64,000 bases of DNA. Origin: Tubulanus polymorphus (Eukaryota > Nemertea > Palaeonemertea > Tubulaniformes > Tubulanidae). The notes under the pieces were generated by a model. It was given only the letters and a program-made list of their open reading frames with translations, made no database searches and was not told the DNA's origin. The translations under genes and the position numbers were made by a program. This document shows, in pieces, positions 11,811 through 21,318 of this stretch (position 1 is its first letter; each line of letters opens with the position of its first letter). The DNA is taken from assembly GCF_964204645.1 (NCBI RefSeq), contig NC_134033.1, positions 6,852,231-6,916,230 on the forward strand. The letters run 5' to 3'.

Positions 11811-12690
11811 TTAAGCTTTCCAGGATATCATATGGATATCAGCGATGAATTGATCAGCTTATTACTCGTACGTATATTTTCAGTTTATTTACGCCCTGAA
11901 CGGTTCAAAGATCGGATAGTTCATACGTTCAATTAATATATACTAGTCATTTTAAGTAGAGTGCATGAAATCTTTCGTAGAAAACACGCAAATAACGTCA
12001 TTGTAAATCTAATACGAGACATAACTGAGATGAGTGTACGGTACGGTATGAATTTATCAATGATATAATATAACGTGGATTAATTGAGACTGCGATGATA
12101 GGTGTTAAAACAGTTCAGTTATGCTGGTGGTGTCATCTTTGCTCAATTACTATGGTTATTCTTTATTTACTTCTGACCACTTATTTTGGATGATGATAAT
12201 TTTTTCCTTTTGGTTGACAAGGGTAACTGTATTTGTGTTGTGTCATTGCCTGAACTCTACTCTGATGTCAAATGTTGCATGTGACTATCATTGTGTCACG
12301 AAGTTATTTCCAGTCAGTAATCGAAAGATCTTCAAAACAGAGAAATGCGTACTACTTGCAACTTGCATCACCAACTGATCTTCGGGACACTATAACTACA
12401 CAACACGTCGCTACTTCTGTTCGTCGCAGAACCAACCAGAATTCGGGGATCGTTTGCAGATCATTCAAAATTACAGTTAACGTATCATCGCATCGTCCGT
12501 ATATAACGACAACATGTGACTCTTTCGTGAATGACTGATAATCCGGATGTTACTGTCCAGCGTTTGCACATTTTTGCGCGGTGAAAGTCAATCTTTCATG
12601 TTTTCGCGATGGACGGAGTTTTGATGAACTTATAGTATCTGCGTTTTCCGCAAATTTGGAGGACCAAATTTAATTGGACAAGGGGGCATC
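11811..12690 (+). other. Gypsy 3' untranslated region with polypurine tract
   Basis: About 880 bases lie between the pol stop and the 3' LTR. Short open frames at 12121-12538 show no domain, no repeat conservation and no credible start context, and I do not call them genes. A polypurine tract (ACAAGGGGGCA) sits at about 12678-12688, immediately before the 3' LTR, where plus-strand DNA synthesis would be primed. Confidence 0.65.
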
Positions 12691-13194
12691 TGTCACCCTG
12701 ATATAATTTGCATATTTCATAATCATATAGATCTACAATGTCATATCGAACAGTTCATAACATTTCATAGCTCTACTACATATTATTAATAATAATAATA
12801 ATAATAATAATATAATATAACTTATGACTATAGTGTCAATATGTGCTTTAAGGTCGTAATCAACATGTGACATTATTCAACATGTTTTCACGATAATTAG
12901 CTATAACCAGTGCTCATCGATAATTAATTAATGTCTCTCAAACATGTCACTAGGTGTTTGTTTGTGCGTCCTGATGTCTACAACTTGTCTGACACCTAGT
13001 TCTCACATTATACTCATGATTCTGTATATAAAGACTATGTAAAGCTATGATAATCATTCTCATCCCGGGATGCAATAAAGATTGTACATATAAGGTTTAA
13101 CTGCCTTGTTGTTCCTGATGGATGGAATCCTGTACCGCTGGTGTAAATGCTAGTTCCCCAGCCAGCCTGCCGATACAACAACCAGCCGGTTACA
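12691..13194 (+). repeat. Gypsy 3' LTR
   Basis: This is the second LTR copy, 504 bp, with TATA box TATATAAAG at 13025-13033 and AATAAA at 13074-13079. It ends GCCGGTTACA and is followed by the target duplication CTCC at 13195-13198. Confidence 0.95.
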
Positions 13195-13542
13195 CTCCCA
13201 ATCTTCTATATTTTCAGGACTAAATTTCATTCGACAAGGCTCGCAGATATGATCTTTTATATTGTCCTTGTCATAGAATAAGAAAGGTCTTTTCTAAATA
13301 ATTTCAGGTTCAACTTCAACAGAATTACTATTACTTTCGTTACTATCAACATTAGCCGTTGCGCCATTAATTTTACACTTCTCTGAATGTTTTTTAACAT
13401 AATTTCTTGAGAATAATTTATTACATTTTGGACAGTTTTGTTTAGGGGGTTTATAATTTTCATCATGTTTTTTCATATGTCGAGCCATATTACTTTTTCT
13501 TAGAAGTTCACCACAAATTTCGCATGGTATCTTCTCATCCAT
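13195..13542 (-). pseudogene. Multi-C2H2 zinc-finger gene of element A, 5' part
   Basis: The start of the split gene is ATG at 13540-13542. Finger 1 is CEICGELLRKSNMARHMKKH, and finger 2 begins CPKCNKLFSRN with later His and Cys. An acidic/serine-rich linker then ends at a stop near 13294. The next finger (CEPCRMKF) reads in another frame at about 13200-13260 and continues across the Gypsy insertion into 5968. The gene is divergent from the penton-like gene at 13600 with about 57 bases between the starts. That gap holds the T-tract motif for the rightward gene. The product is a small multi-finger protein of unknown role that is absent from elements B and C at this position. Confidence 0.7.
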
Positions 13543-13599
13543 TTATTAGGGAAAAAAATTACTAGTGGTGATGAGAGGTAATTTTTTGTGTTATAAATA

Positions 13600-14357
13600 A
13601 TGGGTGAATTAATAGAATACAGAATATTTGTTGATTCTAGAAAACTTACAAATTATAAATCACATAATTTACTAGTTCAATTAGATAGAGAATTTAAGAA
13701 TTGTGTTGATTTAAAATTAGTTAATATAAGTTTATGTAACTCATTTTACAATATATCGGATAAAAGTCTAGAACATTTAATTTTTTCAATCTTTTACAAA
13801 AAAGGAATAAATGGTTTTTTATATATTTAAAACCAGGATTATATAATTTAAATAAATTAGCACAAGAAATTGAAAGAAAAGCTCGAGCTAAATTAGGAAG
13901 AGATTCCGGATTTAGTATTAGATTTTCAAAAAGTGATATTTCTAATAAAATAAAGATTAGGTTAGCTCATGAAGAACAATTTAAATTTACAGTAAGAAAA
14001 CCTTTAGCTAAACTGTTAGGAATTAACCCAGATATTGTTACAGTAAACGCAGAAGGTAGATCAAATTTAATGCCTTTAACACACTTTTATATTTATTGCA
14101 ACTTAATTGATCCTACAAAAACATTTGAAGCAACTAAAGATATAACTTGTAATTCTAGTTTACTAAACATTTTACCATTGAAGAATGTTAAACAATTTGG
14201 AACGCAAATAAATTATAATTTAGCTGAATGTGATTTCAAACCTTGTATTCCTCAATTTAATAATTTGAAATTTGAAATTAGAAATCACAATGGATACTTA
14301 ATTGATTTGAATAACTTTCCTGTAATATATGAATTAGTTATAAGATGTAAAGAGTAA
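13600..14357 (+). pseudogene. Penton-like (minor capsid candidate) gene, element A
   Basis: This is a frameshifted copy of a 251-residue protein that is intact in element B (30355-31110). The N-terminus (YRIFVDSRKLTNYKSHNLL) reads from ATG 13600, shifts frame near 13775-13830, and the rest reads to 14357. The family has a long beta-rich middle and a conserved C-terminus (NGYLIDLNNFPVIYELVIRC). That shape resembles the single-jelly-roll penton proteins of Polintons and adintoviruses, so I call it a penton candidate by resemblance only. It is the first gene of the rightward late array and has the T-tract start motif. Confidence 0.6.
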
Positions 14358-14373
14358 TTTTTTCATTATACAA

Positions 14374-14729
14374 ATGAATATAACTGTTGGACCGAGTATA
14401 TGTTTTGGATTTGATTTTAAACGTGAGAAAGAAATGAAATTTAACATTACTGGTGTAATTATACATATTAAAAATATTGCATTTTCAAATGAAACAACAT
14501 TTGAGTATGAAACAACAATAGATAAAGAAACTTTAAATGTAGAAAAGATTACTAATTTAATTAGAGAATCTTTAAGATTTTATGAATTAGATGAAGATTT
14601 TATCATCGATGATATTAAAAAAATAATAATTGAAATATATACAAATGAAACTAGTAATGAAAAAATGTTGAATTAATTATAAATAAGTTAACTAAATATT
14701 TTGAAGATAGTAATTTTTTTGATAAATAA
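14374..14729 (+). pseudogene. Small Polinton protein (118-residue family), element A
   Basis: The reading starts at ATG 14374 sixteen bases after the penton-like stop. It is homologous to the intact 118-residue gene of element B (29982-30338). It is acidic and helical, with no recognised domain. The family begins MNITVGPSICFGFDF, which may bind or anchor something, but nothing more can be said. A frameshift near 14660 removes about the last 18 residues of the reading. The start context is slightly eroded (TATACAAATG instead of TATATAAATG). Confidence 0.6.
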
Positions 14730-14951
14730 ATGAGTGATAATAAGTGGATAATAACTGGATTATATAATGGAGCATTACTATCAGTTGGAACTGTTGGTTA
14801 TTCAATGGTATTAAAAAAAGTATTTAAAATGGGAAGTGTTAATGTTGATAGATTCGATATAAATGATATTTTAAAATTAACATTAGCAGTTACTTTATCT
14901 AATTTAACTATTGATTATTTGGAAAAACAAAAATATATTCCTCCCATATAA
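14730..14951 (+). CDS. Small membrane protein (73 residues), element A
   Basis: This intact reading has a hydrophobic segment at about residues 9-28 (ALLSVGTVGYSMVLKKVF) and a second one near 47-63 (ILKLTLAVTLSNLTIDYL), so it is probably a small double-spanning membrane protein. Copies occur at 29775-29981 and 54642-54863 with near-identical sequence, which argues that it was under selection when the elements spread. Function unknown. It follows a T-tract and TAAATAAATG start context and directly abuts its upstream neighbour. Confidence 0.75.
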   Translation: MSDNKWIITGLYNGALLSVGTVGYSMVLKKVFKMGSVNVDRFDINDILKLTLAVTLSNLTIDYLEKQKYIPPI

Positions 14952-14975
14952 ATGCGTAATTATTTTACTAAATAA

Positions 14976-15398
14976 ATGGCTTCTGCAATTATAACTATTA
15001 TAGGATCGGCAATTGTTAACGCTTTAGCATTTACTGGTAGTGGTTATTTATTTAAGCATATTGATAAAAATAGTTCATTAGGAGAACAAAGAAGACATAA
15101 CTTAGCATTATAAAAATACAATAAAGCAGCAGAAGAATATACAGAAAAGAGGCAAAACTATATGGATTATATTAACAAGGAATTATATGATCAGAAGATT
15201 TCACATAGAGATTTTCAATCAGTTGATGATGCAATGAGTTTATATAACGCGGTAACCAATAAAGAAAAATTACATCTACATAAACCTACAATATCAGATT
15301 ATTATACCCCAAGTAAAGAACAACAGAAATATGAAATAATTTGGATTTTAGGTGGAACTGTTATTGTTATATTTGTAGCATATAGATTTACTAATTAG
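14976..15398 (+). pseudogene. 140-residue two-helix membrane protein, element A, stop-interrupted
   Basis: ATG at 14976 lies in TAAATAAATG. The family has an N-terminal hydrophobic segment (AIITIIGSAIVNALAF-like), a charged coiled-coil middle (YNKAAEEY) and a C-terminal transmembrane helix (IIWILGGTVIVIFVAYRF). An in-frame TAA at about 15111 replaces a Glu codon and breaks this copy; the part after it (15162-15398) stays open. The copy in element B (29328-29750) is uninterrupted. It is likely a virion or membrane protein of the Polinton, by inference from the company it keeps. Confidence 0.72.
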
Positions 15399-15420
15399 TA
15401 ATTTTTTTGCTAAATAAATG
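15399..15420 (+). promoter_or_regulatory. Polinton gene-start motif (T-tract plus TAAATAAATG)
   Basis: TAATTTTTTT is followed after two bases by TAAATAAATG, whose last three bases are the start codon at 15418. The same arrangement precedes most genes of all copies. It could be a promoter of the poxvirus late TAAATG kind, or a combined termination and initiation signal. Confidence 0.6.
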
Positions 15421-15843
15421 GATGATAATATTGATATTATTCCTCATGATATAAATAAAACTAAATTAAAAATATATTTAGAAAAACAAATATTAGAATT
15501 TGAAAATGACTTAAAGATAAAAAAGAAAAAATATTTAAAATCTAAAATTATATATTATTTGATTATAAGTGGTTCGGTTACAATTAGTTCTGTAATAACA
15601 TTTCTAGCAATATTTTCGCCATTAACACCTTTAGCTATATCAATTGGCGTATTAGGATTAAGTTCAAGTGTTTTAACTGGTATAAGTTCAAAATTAAATA
15701 TAAAAAGTAATAAAGAAAAAATTAAAACTAATATAAAAGAGATTAATAAATTGAAGAATACACTAGATTATATAATAAGTTTAAATGGTCATACAACAGT
15801 TGAAGAACAAGATAAATTATTAAAAGAATTGATAAATTATTAA
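15418..15843 (+). CDS. Coiled-coil protein with hydrophobic hairpin (about 142 residues), element A
   Basis: The reading is intact. It has two lysine-rich helices flanking a hydrophobic hairpin at about residues 48-85 (YYLIISGSVTISSVITFLAI, then PLTPLAISIGVLGLSSS), suggesting a membrane-inserted hairpin with both ends on one side. Copies of the same length are at 28874-29308 and 55330-55764, both intact. This is therefore the best-preserved small gene of the array. Function unknown. It starts in the motif at 15399-15420, where the previous gene's stop TAG is followed by TAATTTTTTT. Confidence 0.78.
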   Translation: MDDNIDIIPHDINKTKLKIYLEKQILEFENDLKIKKKKYLKSKIIYYLIISGSVTISSVITFLAIFSPLTPLAISIGVLGLSSSVLTGISSKLNIKSNKEKIKTNIKEINKLKNTLDYIISLNGHTTVEEQDKLLKELINY

Positions 15844-15862
15844 TTTTTTAATTATATAAATG
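15841..15862 (+). promoter_or_regulatory. Polinton gene-start motif overlapping upstream stop
   Basis: The TAA stop of the preceding gene (15841-15843) starts the T-tract TAATTTTTT, and TATATAAATG with the start codon at 15860 follows a few bases later. Confidence 0.6.
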
Positions 15863-17070
15863 GTAGATAGTTTTCCAAAAGCTTTCCAATATAATAAATC
15901 AATTAAATATAATATTCCAGCAATAGATTTTGATAAAGATATTACATATAGAAATGAAGTTTTAGATTCATTAACTAATTTAGAAATTTATGTCACTGAA
16001 ACTTATAATTTTAATGCAAAGATGGAAAATATATTTCATGTATATTTAATTGATTTTAAAAAATTGAAAGATGAAAAACAATGGTTATTAAAATCTAATA
16101 TGAAGTATTGGCAGAACCAATTAAATTTTGCTGTTTATTGTGCAACAACAGGTTGTGGAATTAGTTGGAATGATCATTTGAATAATTCTAAATATAAATT
16201 AATTCAAAGTTTATTTAGATTTCATACATACTTTCAAATCAGAATAATATTAAAAGAATTAGAGTGTGCTTTACCAGGATCTAGATATTTTAAAGAATAA
16301 GATATTAATATTAATTTATCAAAGTTTTATAAAATTTGCAATGAATTTAATATAGATATAAATAATTATGATTTTAGAACAAAAATTGGAACAATAAGAT
16401 CACTTCCTTGCCCAAGAAATATTGCGGAATATTGTGCACTTCCCATACCATCTAATAGCTTTTATAATATCTATAATAATAAATTAGGTTATGCTAAAAT
16501 AGAAACAAAGGCTTTAGAAACATTAAATTTCAATAAATTACCGAAATTTTATGATCATTTAAAACAAGAAAACAATAATAATTGGGTTTATTTCATTTTA
16601 GAAAATAATGAAGGTTTTACAAAATCAGGTATACAAAGAATAAATCAATCTATTAGAACTTATTTGATATGTATTCTAGGTGCACAAGTTGAAACAAGAT
16701 CCCCAATAATTGGAAATTTATATACATCATTTGATACACAGAAACAATTCAAAGTATTATTTGAAGATTCAATTCATAATGATAAAAATAGGTCGATTCC
16801 AGAAAACATTGTAAGATATCAAAATTATTTAGATAAATCACATATTAGATTAGGTTATTGTATAGGCCATAATCTATCAATTATTTCTAATGATTTAGTA
16901 TTAAAGATGGGAAATATAATTGGTTATAATAATCTAATTAAAACTGCAACAATAAATAATTCATTTGGATTAAATGATATAAATAAAAAGATTATTACTG
17001 CTCCAAAATTAATGGAAGGTGAAAAAAATAAAAAACATATTCAATCAACAGAAACTAAAACTAAGAATAT
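15860..17070 (+). pseudogene. 432-residue tail-anchored late protein, element A, 5' part
   Basis: This is the first part of a gene whose intact homologues are at 27559-28857 (432 residues) and 55781-57094 (437 residues). Conserved blocks here are the MKYWQNQLNFAVYCATTGCG segment near 16100, the FRFHTYFQIRIIL block near 16217, and the GAQVETRSPIIGN block near 16680. An in-frame TAA at 16298-16300 interrupts it and the frame then stays open. At 17070 it is cut by foreign DNA and it resumes at 41906 in the same codon frame. I know similar proteins from cnidarian Polintons but not their function. A virion role is a guess from its place between small membrane genes and the capsid gene. Confidence 0.75.
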
Positions 17071-17984
17071 AGCTGCAAAGCAGCGATAACGAATTTTCTG
17101 CACAGTCTTAGAATCCTGTTCAACTGTGGATTTCGACAAAGCATTTGATTAGGCACAACATCAGCCATTACTAAACAGGCTATTAGGAAACAGTATCAAT
17201 GATAGGTCGCCCAAATGGCTCAGCAGTTATCTCTGAACGAAAACTTGTAGCCGAAATCAACGGAACGCCTCATCTTGGAATAAGTCGGTCAAACTAGTGG
17301 AGTCACGCAAGGTAGTATCCTAAGTTGTCTTCTGTTTAATGTCCTGACAAATGACATACACAGTAATCCAACATATACCAGACCGAGTAAATTTCCAAAT
17401 CGACCTTAACACGCTGTTCGACTTAAAAACTTAATGTTCCATTAAGAAAATCTTGTTCGAATGAAAATTATTCTGTTTGAGCGAACAATACGCTTCTTGC
17501 TTGAACCAAAAATTTTCTTCATCCTGACAAAAAATGTGTTCGAATAAAAAGCTATGTTATTGTTGAAATGAAAAATTTTTAGTCCCGGCAAAAAAATTTG
17601 GTTGAGCGAAAACAATTTTTTCGAACCAATGTTTGAATGAAAACAATTCTGTTCGATTGAACGAAATACTTAATACTTTCGGTTCGGAGAAAAAACTTTT
17701 TTCAATATACTTGTTCGAACGAAAAACTTAATGTTCTGACAAGAAAATTCTGTTCAAATTAAAACGATTATGTTCAATTGAACGATTGTTCGAACGAAAA
17801 ACCTTTCGTTTGGACAAAAAAAAGTTTGTACAACTTTGTTCTAACGATTTTTTTCAAATTGGTTCAATCGTATAGAATATCGAATATAATATGGTTCGAA
17901 CGAAATAAATTTTGTTCCGACGAAAGAATTTTCAAGCGAAAGGTCTTTTGAACGAAAAAAAAAAGATATTTCTGGTGCTCCGCA
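17071..17984 (+). repeat. LINE-like RT remnant plus TTCGAACGAAAAA-rich tail, copy 1
   Basis: The first 330 bases translate piecewise to non-LTR reverse-transcriptase phrases (VDFDKAFD, WLSSYL, VAEINGT, LFNVLTND) with many breaks. The rest is a T/A-rich stretch with many imperfect copies of GTTCGAACGAAAAA and ACTTAATGTTC. A second copy in the same orientation lies at 38249-39151. Polinton B begins directly at its end, after TCCGCA. Confidence 0.75.
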
Positions 17985-18546
17985 AGTAATAGGGGTAATG
18001 GGCTTTCAGGCCAAAGGTCGAAGGGTCGAGCTCATTAAAAAACAAAACATTAAAAGTAATTCAAAACTATTATATATTTTCATAACCGTGTGTATTTTAT
18101 ATTATAACTAAATATTTATTCTAAGATATTAATAATTTAAATTTTAAAAGCATATTGTATTAAATCAATTGGTCGCTCCACTTCGCTACCGCTCCGCTCC
18201 GCGACCAATTGATTTATTTACAATACACAAATTCATATAAGCAAATATATTCAAATAATAATAATTATTCTATTATTCAACTGAAATACACACGGTTATG
18301 AAAATGTATTATAGTTTTAAATTACTTTTAATATTTGTTTTTAATGAACTCGACCATTCAACCTTTAACCTGAAAGCCCATTACCCCTATTACTCTTAAA
18401 ATAATCATGTACATGAATAACATTTAAATTGACAGATTATTCAATATAAAAGTATATATTTACAACATTATTTCAATATTCATATTTGTATGAGTTAGAT
18501 GTTTAAACATTAAAAGTGTTAGTAAAGTGTGATTGAAATAATGCAT
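17985..18546 (+). repeat. Polinton B left terminal inverted repeat with internal palindrome
   Basis: The TIR starts AGTAATAGGGGTAATGGGC and its first 410 bases fold on themselves, because the inverse of that start occurs at 18376-18394. The centre is a perfect 15-bp stem (18162-18176 with 18201-18215) around a 24-base GC-richer loop. From 18395 to 18546 it continues as ordinary TIR, matching the inverse of 36336-36487. Such a fold-back could expose a hairpin end during protein-primed replication; this is inference. Confidence 0.85.
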
Positions 18547-18814
18547 AGCTGTTTATACTATAACATGATTCTATTTGAGCCTATATACATTTCATGTAAT
18601 GAACTATTGAATAAATCTATAAAGTCACAGCTGTTACAACTGTTACTATGACGCCGAGACATATGAGTCATAATATTACAAACGTGTAGAACACTCTAGA
18701 ACCGGAACCAGATGACGTGGCAAGAAATGAACAGGCGCTGTAACATTACGCTCAGGATATTCTATCTCTCGAAACGAAATTAGGAGTTTATAGTTTACAA
18801 TTCTTAATCTAAAT
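18547..18814. other. Subterminal non-coding region of element B
   Basis: These 268 bases lie between the left TIR and a putative intron. I see no open frame, tandem repeat or recognised signal in them. They may serve as promoter and leader for the decayed gene that follows. Confidence 0.4.
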
Positions 18815-19128
18815 GTAAGTACTGTTTTTTGTAGTTATTAGGGCTATTAAATATGAAACCTTTAGATATATTTAAGTGTATTTAGTATATCTTTCAGATG
18901 GCTAGAGTTGCCGCTAATATCTTTTAGATTAATAAAACGCCATACGCATCAAGAAGTGATAGAGAAACTCAAGATACTCTTTCTGACTGAGGAATCAACA
19001 GCAATGGGGATATCGAACCAATAGAAATTAGCACAAGAAACACAAGAATCGCCAAAAGATCGACGAAGAAACTATATAAGAATTTCAAAAACATTAAGAC
19101 TCCAATGATTAAGTTTAACATTTTTTGA
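18815..19128 (+). pseudogene. Possible small gene with 5' intron, decayed
   Basis: GTAAGT at 18815 and TTTCAG ending at 18897 delimit a plausible 83-base spliceosomal intron whose acceptor directly precedes an ATG (18898). From that ATG one frame runs to TGA at 19128 with two internal stops. The product would be about 75 residues, basic near the end (KRSTKKLYKNFKN). No family is recognised. If real it would be one of the few spliced Polinton genes. It could also be chance, since only one copy is in the window. Confidence 0.3.
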
Positions 19129-19261
19129 TGTAGTTAAATATTTACCAGCAATTGAAAAAATGTTTGTAATTATAAATTGTATTTATAGAAATCAAATGAT
19201 GTATTGGAAGAAACGGCCGAACAACTTGTATAATGTATTGTGTAAATCTGATTGGCGAATT

Positions 19262-19616
19262 TTTATGTTCGGTCGTTTCTATTCAGAATGAATATATAAT
19301 TAGGATTAGCGCATGCGCATTGAGCATAACCGCACACGAATGCGCGGTTTTGCTCAGTGGTATGATTTAGAAATTTCATGTCGGTTGTTTCTATTTACAT
19401 AATGAATATATAATTATGATTAACGCATGCGCATTAAGCAAAAGCGCGCATGAATGCGCGGTTTGCCTAATGCGAACACGTTTAGAAATTTTCTGTGTTC
19501 GGTTGTTTCTATTTTACAGAATTTACATAATGAATACATAATTATGATTAACGCATGCGCATTAAGCAAAAGCGCGCATGAATGCGCGCTTTTGCCCAGT
19601 GGTATTATTTAGATAT
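19262..19616 (+). repeat. Three tandem units of about 120 bp with GCGCATGCGC-type palindromes
   Basis: Units begin near 19262, 19383 and 19499 with TTCGGTTGTTTCTATT (or a variant) and share ATAATTATGATTAACGCATG followed by CGCATTAAGCAAAAGCGCGC. Each contains the palindromic GCATGCGC core and a second CGCGCATGAATGCGCG stretch. The GC islands stand out in an AT-rich element. They may be protein-binding or replication sites; no function is shown. Confidence 0.75.
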
Positions 19617-19733
19617 CAAGGAATCGAAACAATTTATCAAAAGCAGCGAGGAATGAAAAAGGATGACGTTGGTAGAAGAAATGGAAGAGGATTCTAAAAT
19701 ATTAACCAATTTAGTAAAAAATACATATAATAA

Positions 19734-20406
19734 ATGGAACCAGAACAACCAGAAATTATCAATATTACAAATAACACTGCTGGTGTTATAAATATATACT
19801 ACAAGAAGTGTTCTAAATGTGAATTAGATAAATTAGCTATAACAGAATTTAATAAGCGTAAGATTAGCAAAGATGGTTTTCAATATTGTTGTAAAACTTG
19901 TTTTAAACTATATACCAAACAATATCGAGAAGATAATAGAGAAGCTTATAATGATTATATGACAGAATATATGAGAGAAAGATATCAAACAGATCTTAAT
20001 TTTAGATTGAAACAATGCTTAAGATCTAGATTAACACAATTATTCAACACATTCAGAAACACTATCTAATCTATTGGGTTGTTCAGATGAATTTCTCAAA
20101 TCATGGATTATATTTCAATTCGATGATAAAATGAATATAGATAATTATGGGGATTATTACCATATTGATCACGTGTTACCAATATCTAAATTTAACATGA
20201 ATGATGAATACAATAAAAAACTTATTTGGGGTTGGAAAAATTTAAGGCCTTTAGAAAAGAAAGAAAATCAAATCAAATCTAATAAACTAGATTTACAGTT
20301 ATATTTAGAACAGTTAACAAAGGCAAAGAAATTTATTGATCAATGGAACAATGATCCAAATAATGAACAATACGTTGAGGAATTTGATATCAAGGATCCG
20401 AAATGA
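19734..20406 (+). pseudogene. HNH endonuclease-like gene, element B, frameshifted
   Basis: ATG at 19734 follows TAATAAATG. The N-terminal half has two Cys pairs (KKCSKCELDK and YCCKTCFKLYTKQYRE), as in many viral and phage HNH proteins. After a frameshift near 20060-20070 the second half reads SNLLGCSDEFLKSWI, then HIDHVLPISKF with the catalytic HNH histidines and the closing WKNLRPLEKKENQIKSNK. The protein would nick or cut DNA. It sits in the left subterminal part of element B and has no counterpart in element A. It may be a homing-type passenger or an element enzyme. Confidence 0.82.
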
Positions 20407-20708
20407 CTTATCTGGACAGTTATAATTACTGCTCCTAATAGATAAACAAAAGTAGTGAGATATCAAATAGAATTTAAATAAAGTATAATAAAAAAACAAT
20501 AACTTCAACTAGCTAGTGAATTCTATTATATTTTTAATATTTTCTTTTCAAAAAGAGAATACTTTATATTTTGAATAGATTCAAATAGAAATTCTTTAAA
20601 TTCAAATAGCTAGTATCAGTAGTCAATACTAGAATTCTTTAGCTTTAACTAGCTAGTATCATTTGAAGAATACTTATAATATTTTTTTGCTTTTTTTCTC
20701 TAATATAA
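20407..20708. other. AT-rich intergenic region with TAGCTAGTATC repeats and a conserved block
   Basis: The first part (20395-20470, with GAAATGACTTATCTGGACA and AAAAGTAGTGAGATAT) recurs in inverse orientation in element A at 47640-47745. The rest carries repeats of AACTAGCTAGT and AATTCTTTA. Element A has a comparable CTAGTTGAATTCTAGTTACA repeat before its homologous gene, at 46591-46760. No coding potential is seen. Confidence 0.5.
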
Positions 20709-21318
20709 ATGTCAAAGAAATCTAATAAGAATAGTATTGATATTGAAAAAAAACATTAGATGATTTGGGTATAAGTGATAATAAAGATACAGTTTTAACT
20801 AATTGTGCTCAAGTTAATTGTAATATAGATTATGATACTATTTATATTGTAAGCATCATCTAGAACTATTGATTGCCGGTGGAAAAACTAAGGAGTTTTT
20901 AAATAGAATCATTACTTTTCAAGAATTTGATGCTATGAAACCAGATAAAGTAATAAAATATTTTAAGATTTATGAAGAGGCAAGATTGGCCCGAATAAAT
21001 GATTCTATTTCAGATGGTATTGTCAAATGTTATTCTAAGTTATGTAACCAGTTAATACCAATTGATGATGAAAATAAATTATATAGTGATTTGAAAAATG
21101 ACTACTTAGTTATGACTGAATTACAAAAATGGGTTGGTTATGCTTCATTTCAATTATGATTGGTTATGACATTAATTTCTACTGGCGTCATAACATTTTC
21201 GAACATCAAGCCTATGGAATATAAATCAGGTAAGAATGAAACAGATGACGCTGTACTACAACCAAACGTCGAAACAGAAAATGAATCAGAACAAAAATTA
21301 ACTAAAATAAATGAGTGA
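20709..21318 (+). pseudogene. Conserved Polinton protein (about 200 residues), element B, broken
   Basis: The start at 20709 (TATAAATG) shifts frame near 20745 and continues with YYCKHHLELLIAGG-like and LKNDYLVMTELQKWVGY blocks. A nonsense codon at 21157-21159 precedes the hydrophobic phrase TLISTGVITFSNI. The homologue in element A is at 46799-47389. I recall similar small proteins near the ATPase in cnidarian Polintons, but the function is unknown. Its last bases overlap the start of the next gene by 8 (ATGAGTGA), suggesting tight co-expression. Confidence 0.65.

Larger units (their letters stand above)
5969..13194 (+). mobile_element. Ty3/Gypsy LTR retrotransposon with chromodomain, inserted in element A
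   Basis: Two LTRs (488 and 504 bp) starting TGTCACCCTG and ending GCCGGTTACA flank an internal region with protease, reverse transcriptase, RNase H, integrase and chromodomain in that order. This order is typical of chromovirus-like Ty3/Gypsy elements. The flanks are CTCC at 5965-5968 and CTCC at 13195-13198, a 4-bp target duplication. The pol region is broken by frameshifts and no gag is recognisable in the 455 bases before the protease. The base composition is clearly richer in G+C than the surrounding Polinton. Confidence 0.95.
1..17070 (+). mobile_element. Polinton/Maverick element A, left part (5' end outside window)
   Basis: This is the left portion of a Polinton-type virus-like transposon. 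It contains POLB on the plus strand, two minus-strand genes behind it, then a plus-strand array of short late genes with 15-25 base gaps. It is interrupted by a Gypsy retrotransposon at 5969-13194 and stops abruptly at 17070 inside a late gene. The reading of that gene resumes at 41906 after foreign DNA. Nearly all genes carry stops or frameshifts, so the copy is inactive. Its gene order differs from elements B and C in having a zinc-finger gene behind POLB and a co-directional integrase/ATPase pair in its right part. Confidence 0.88.

Noticed and set aside
12121-12538. Two overlapping short readings in the Gypsy 3' region, considered as an envelope remnant
   Set aside because: No signal peptide plus fusion or anchor layout, no family resemblance, and they lie in the untranslated region before the polypurine tract.
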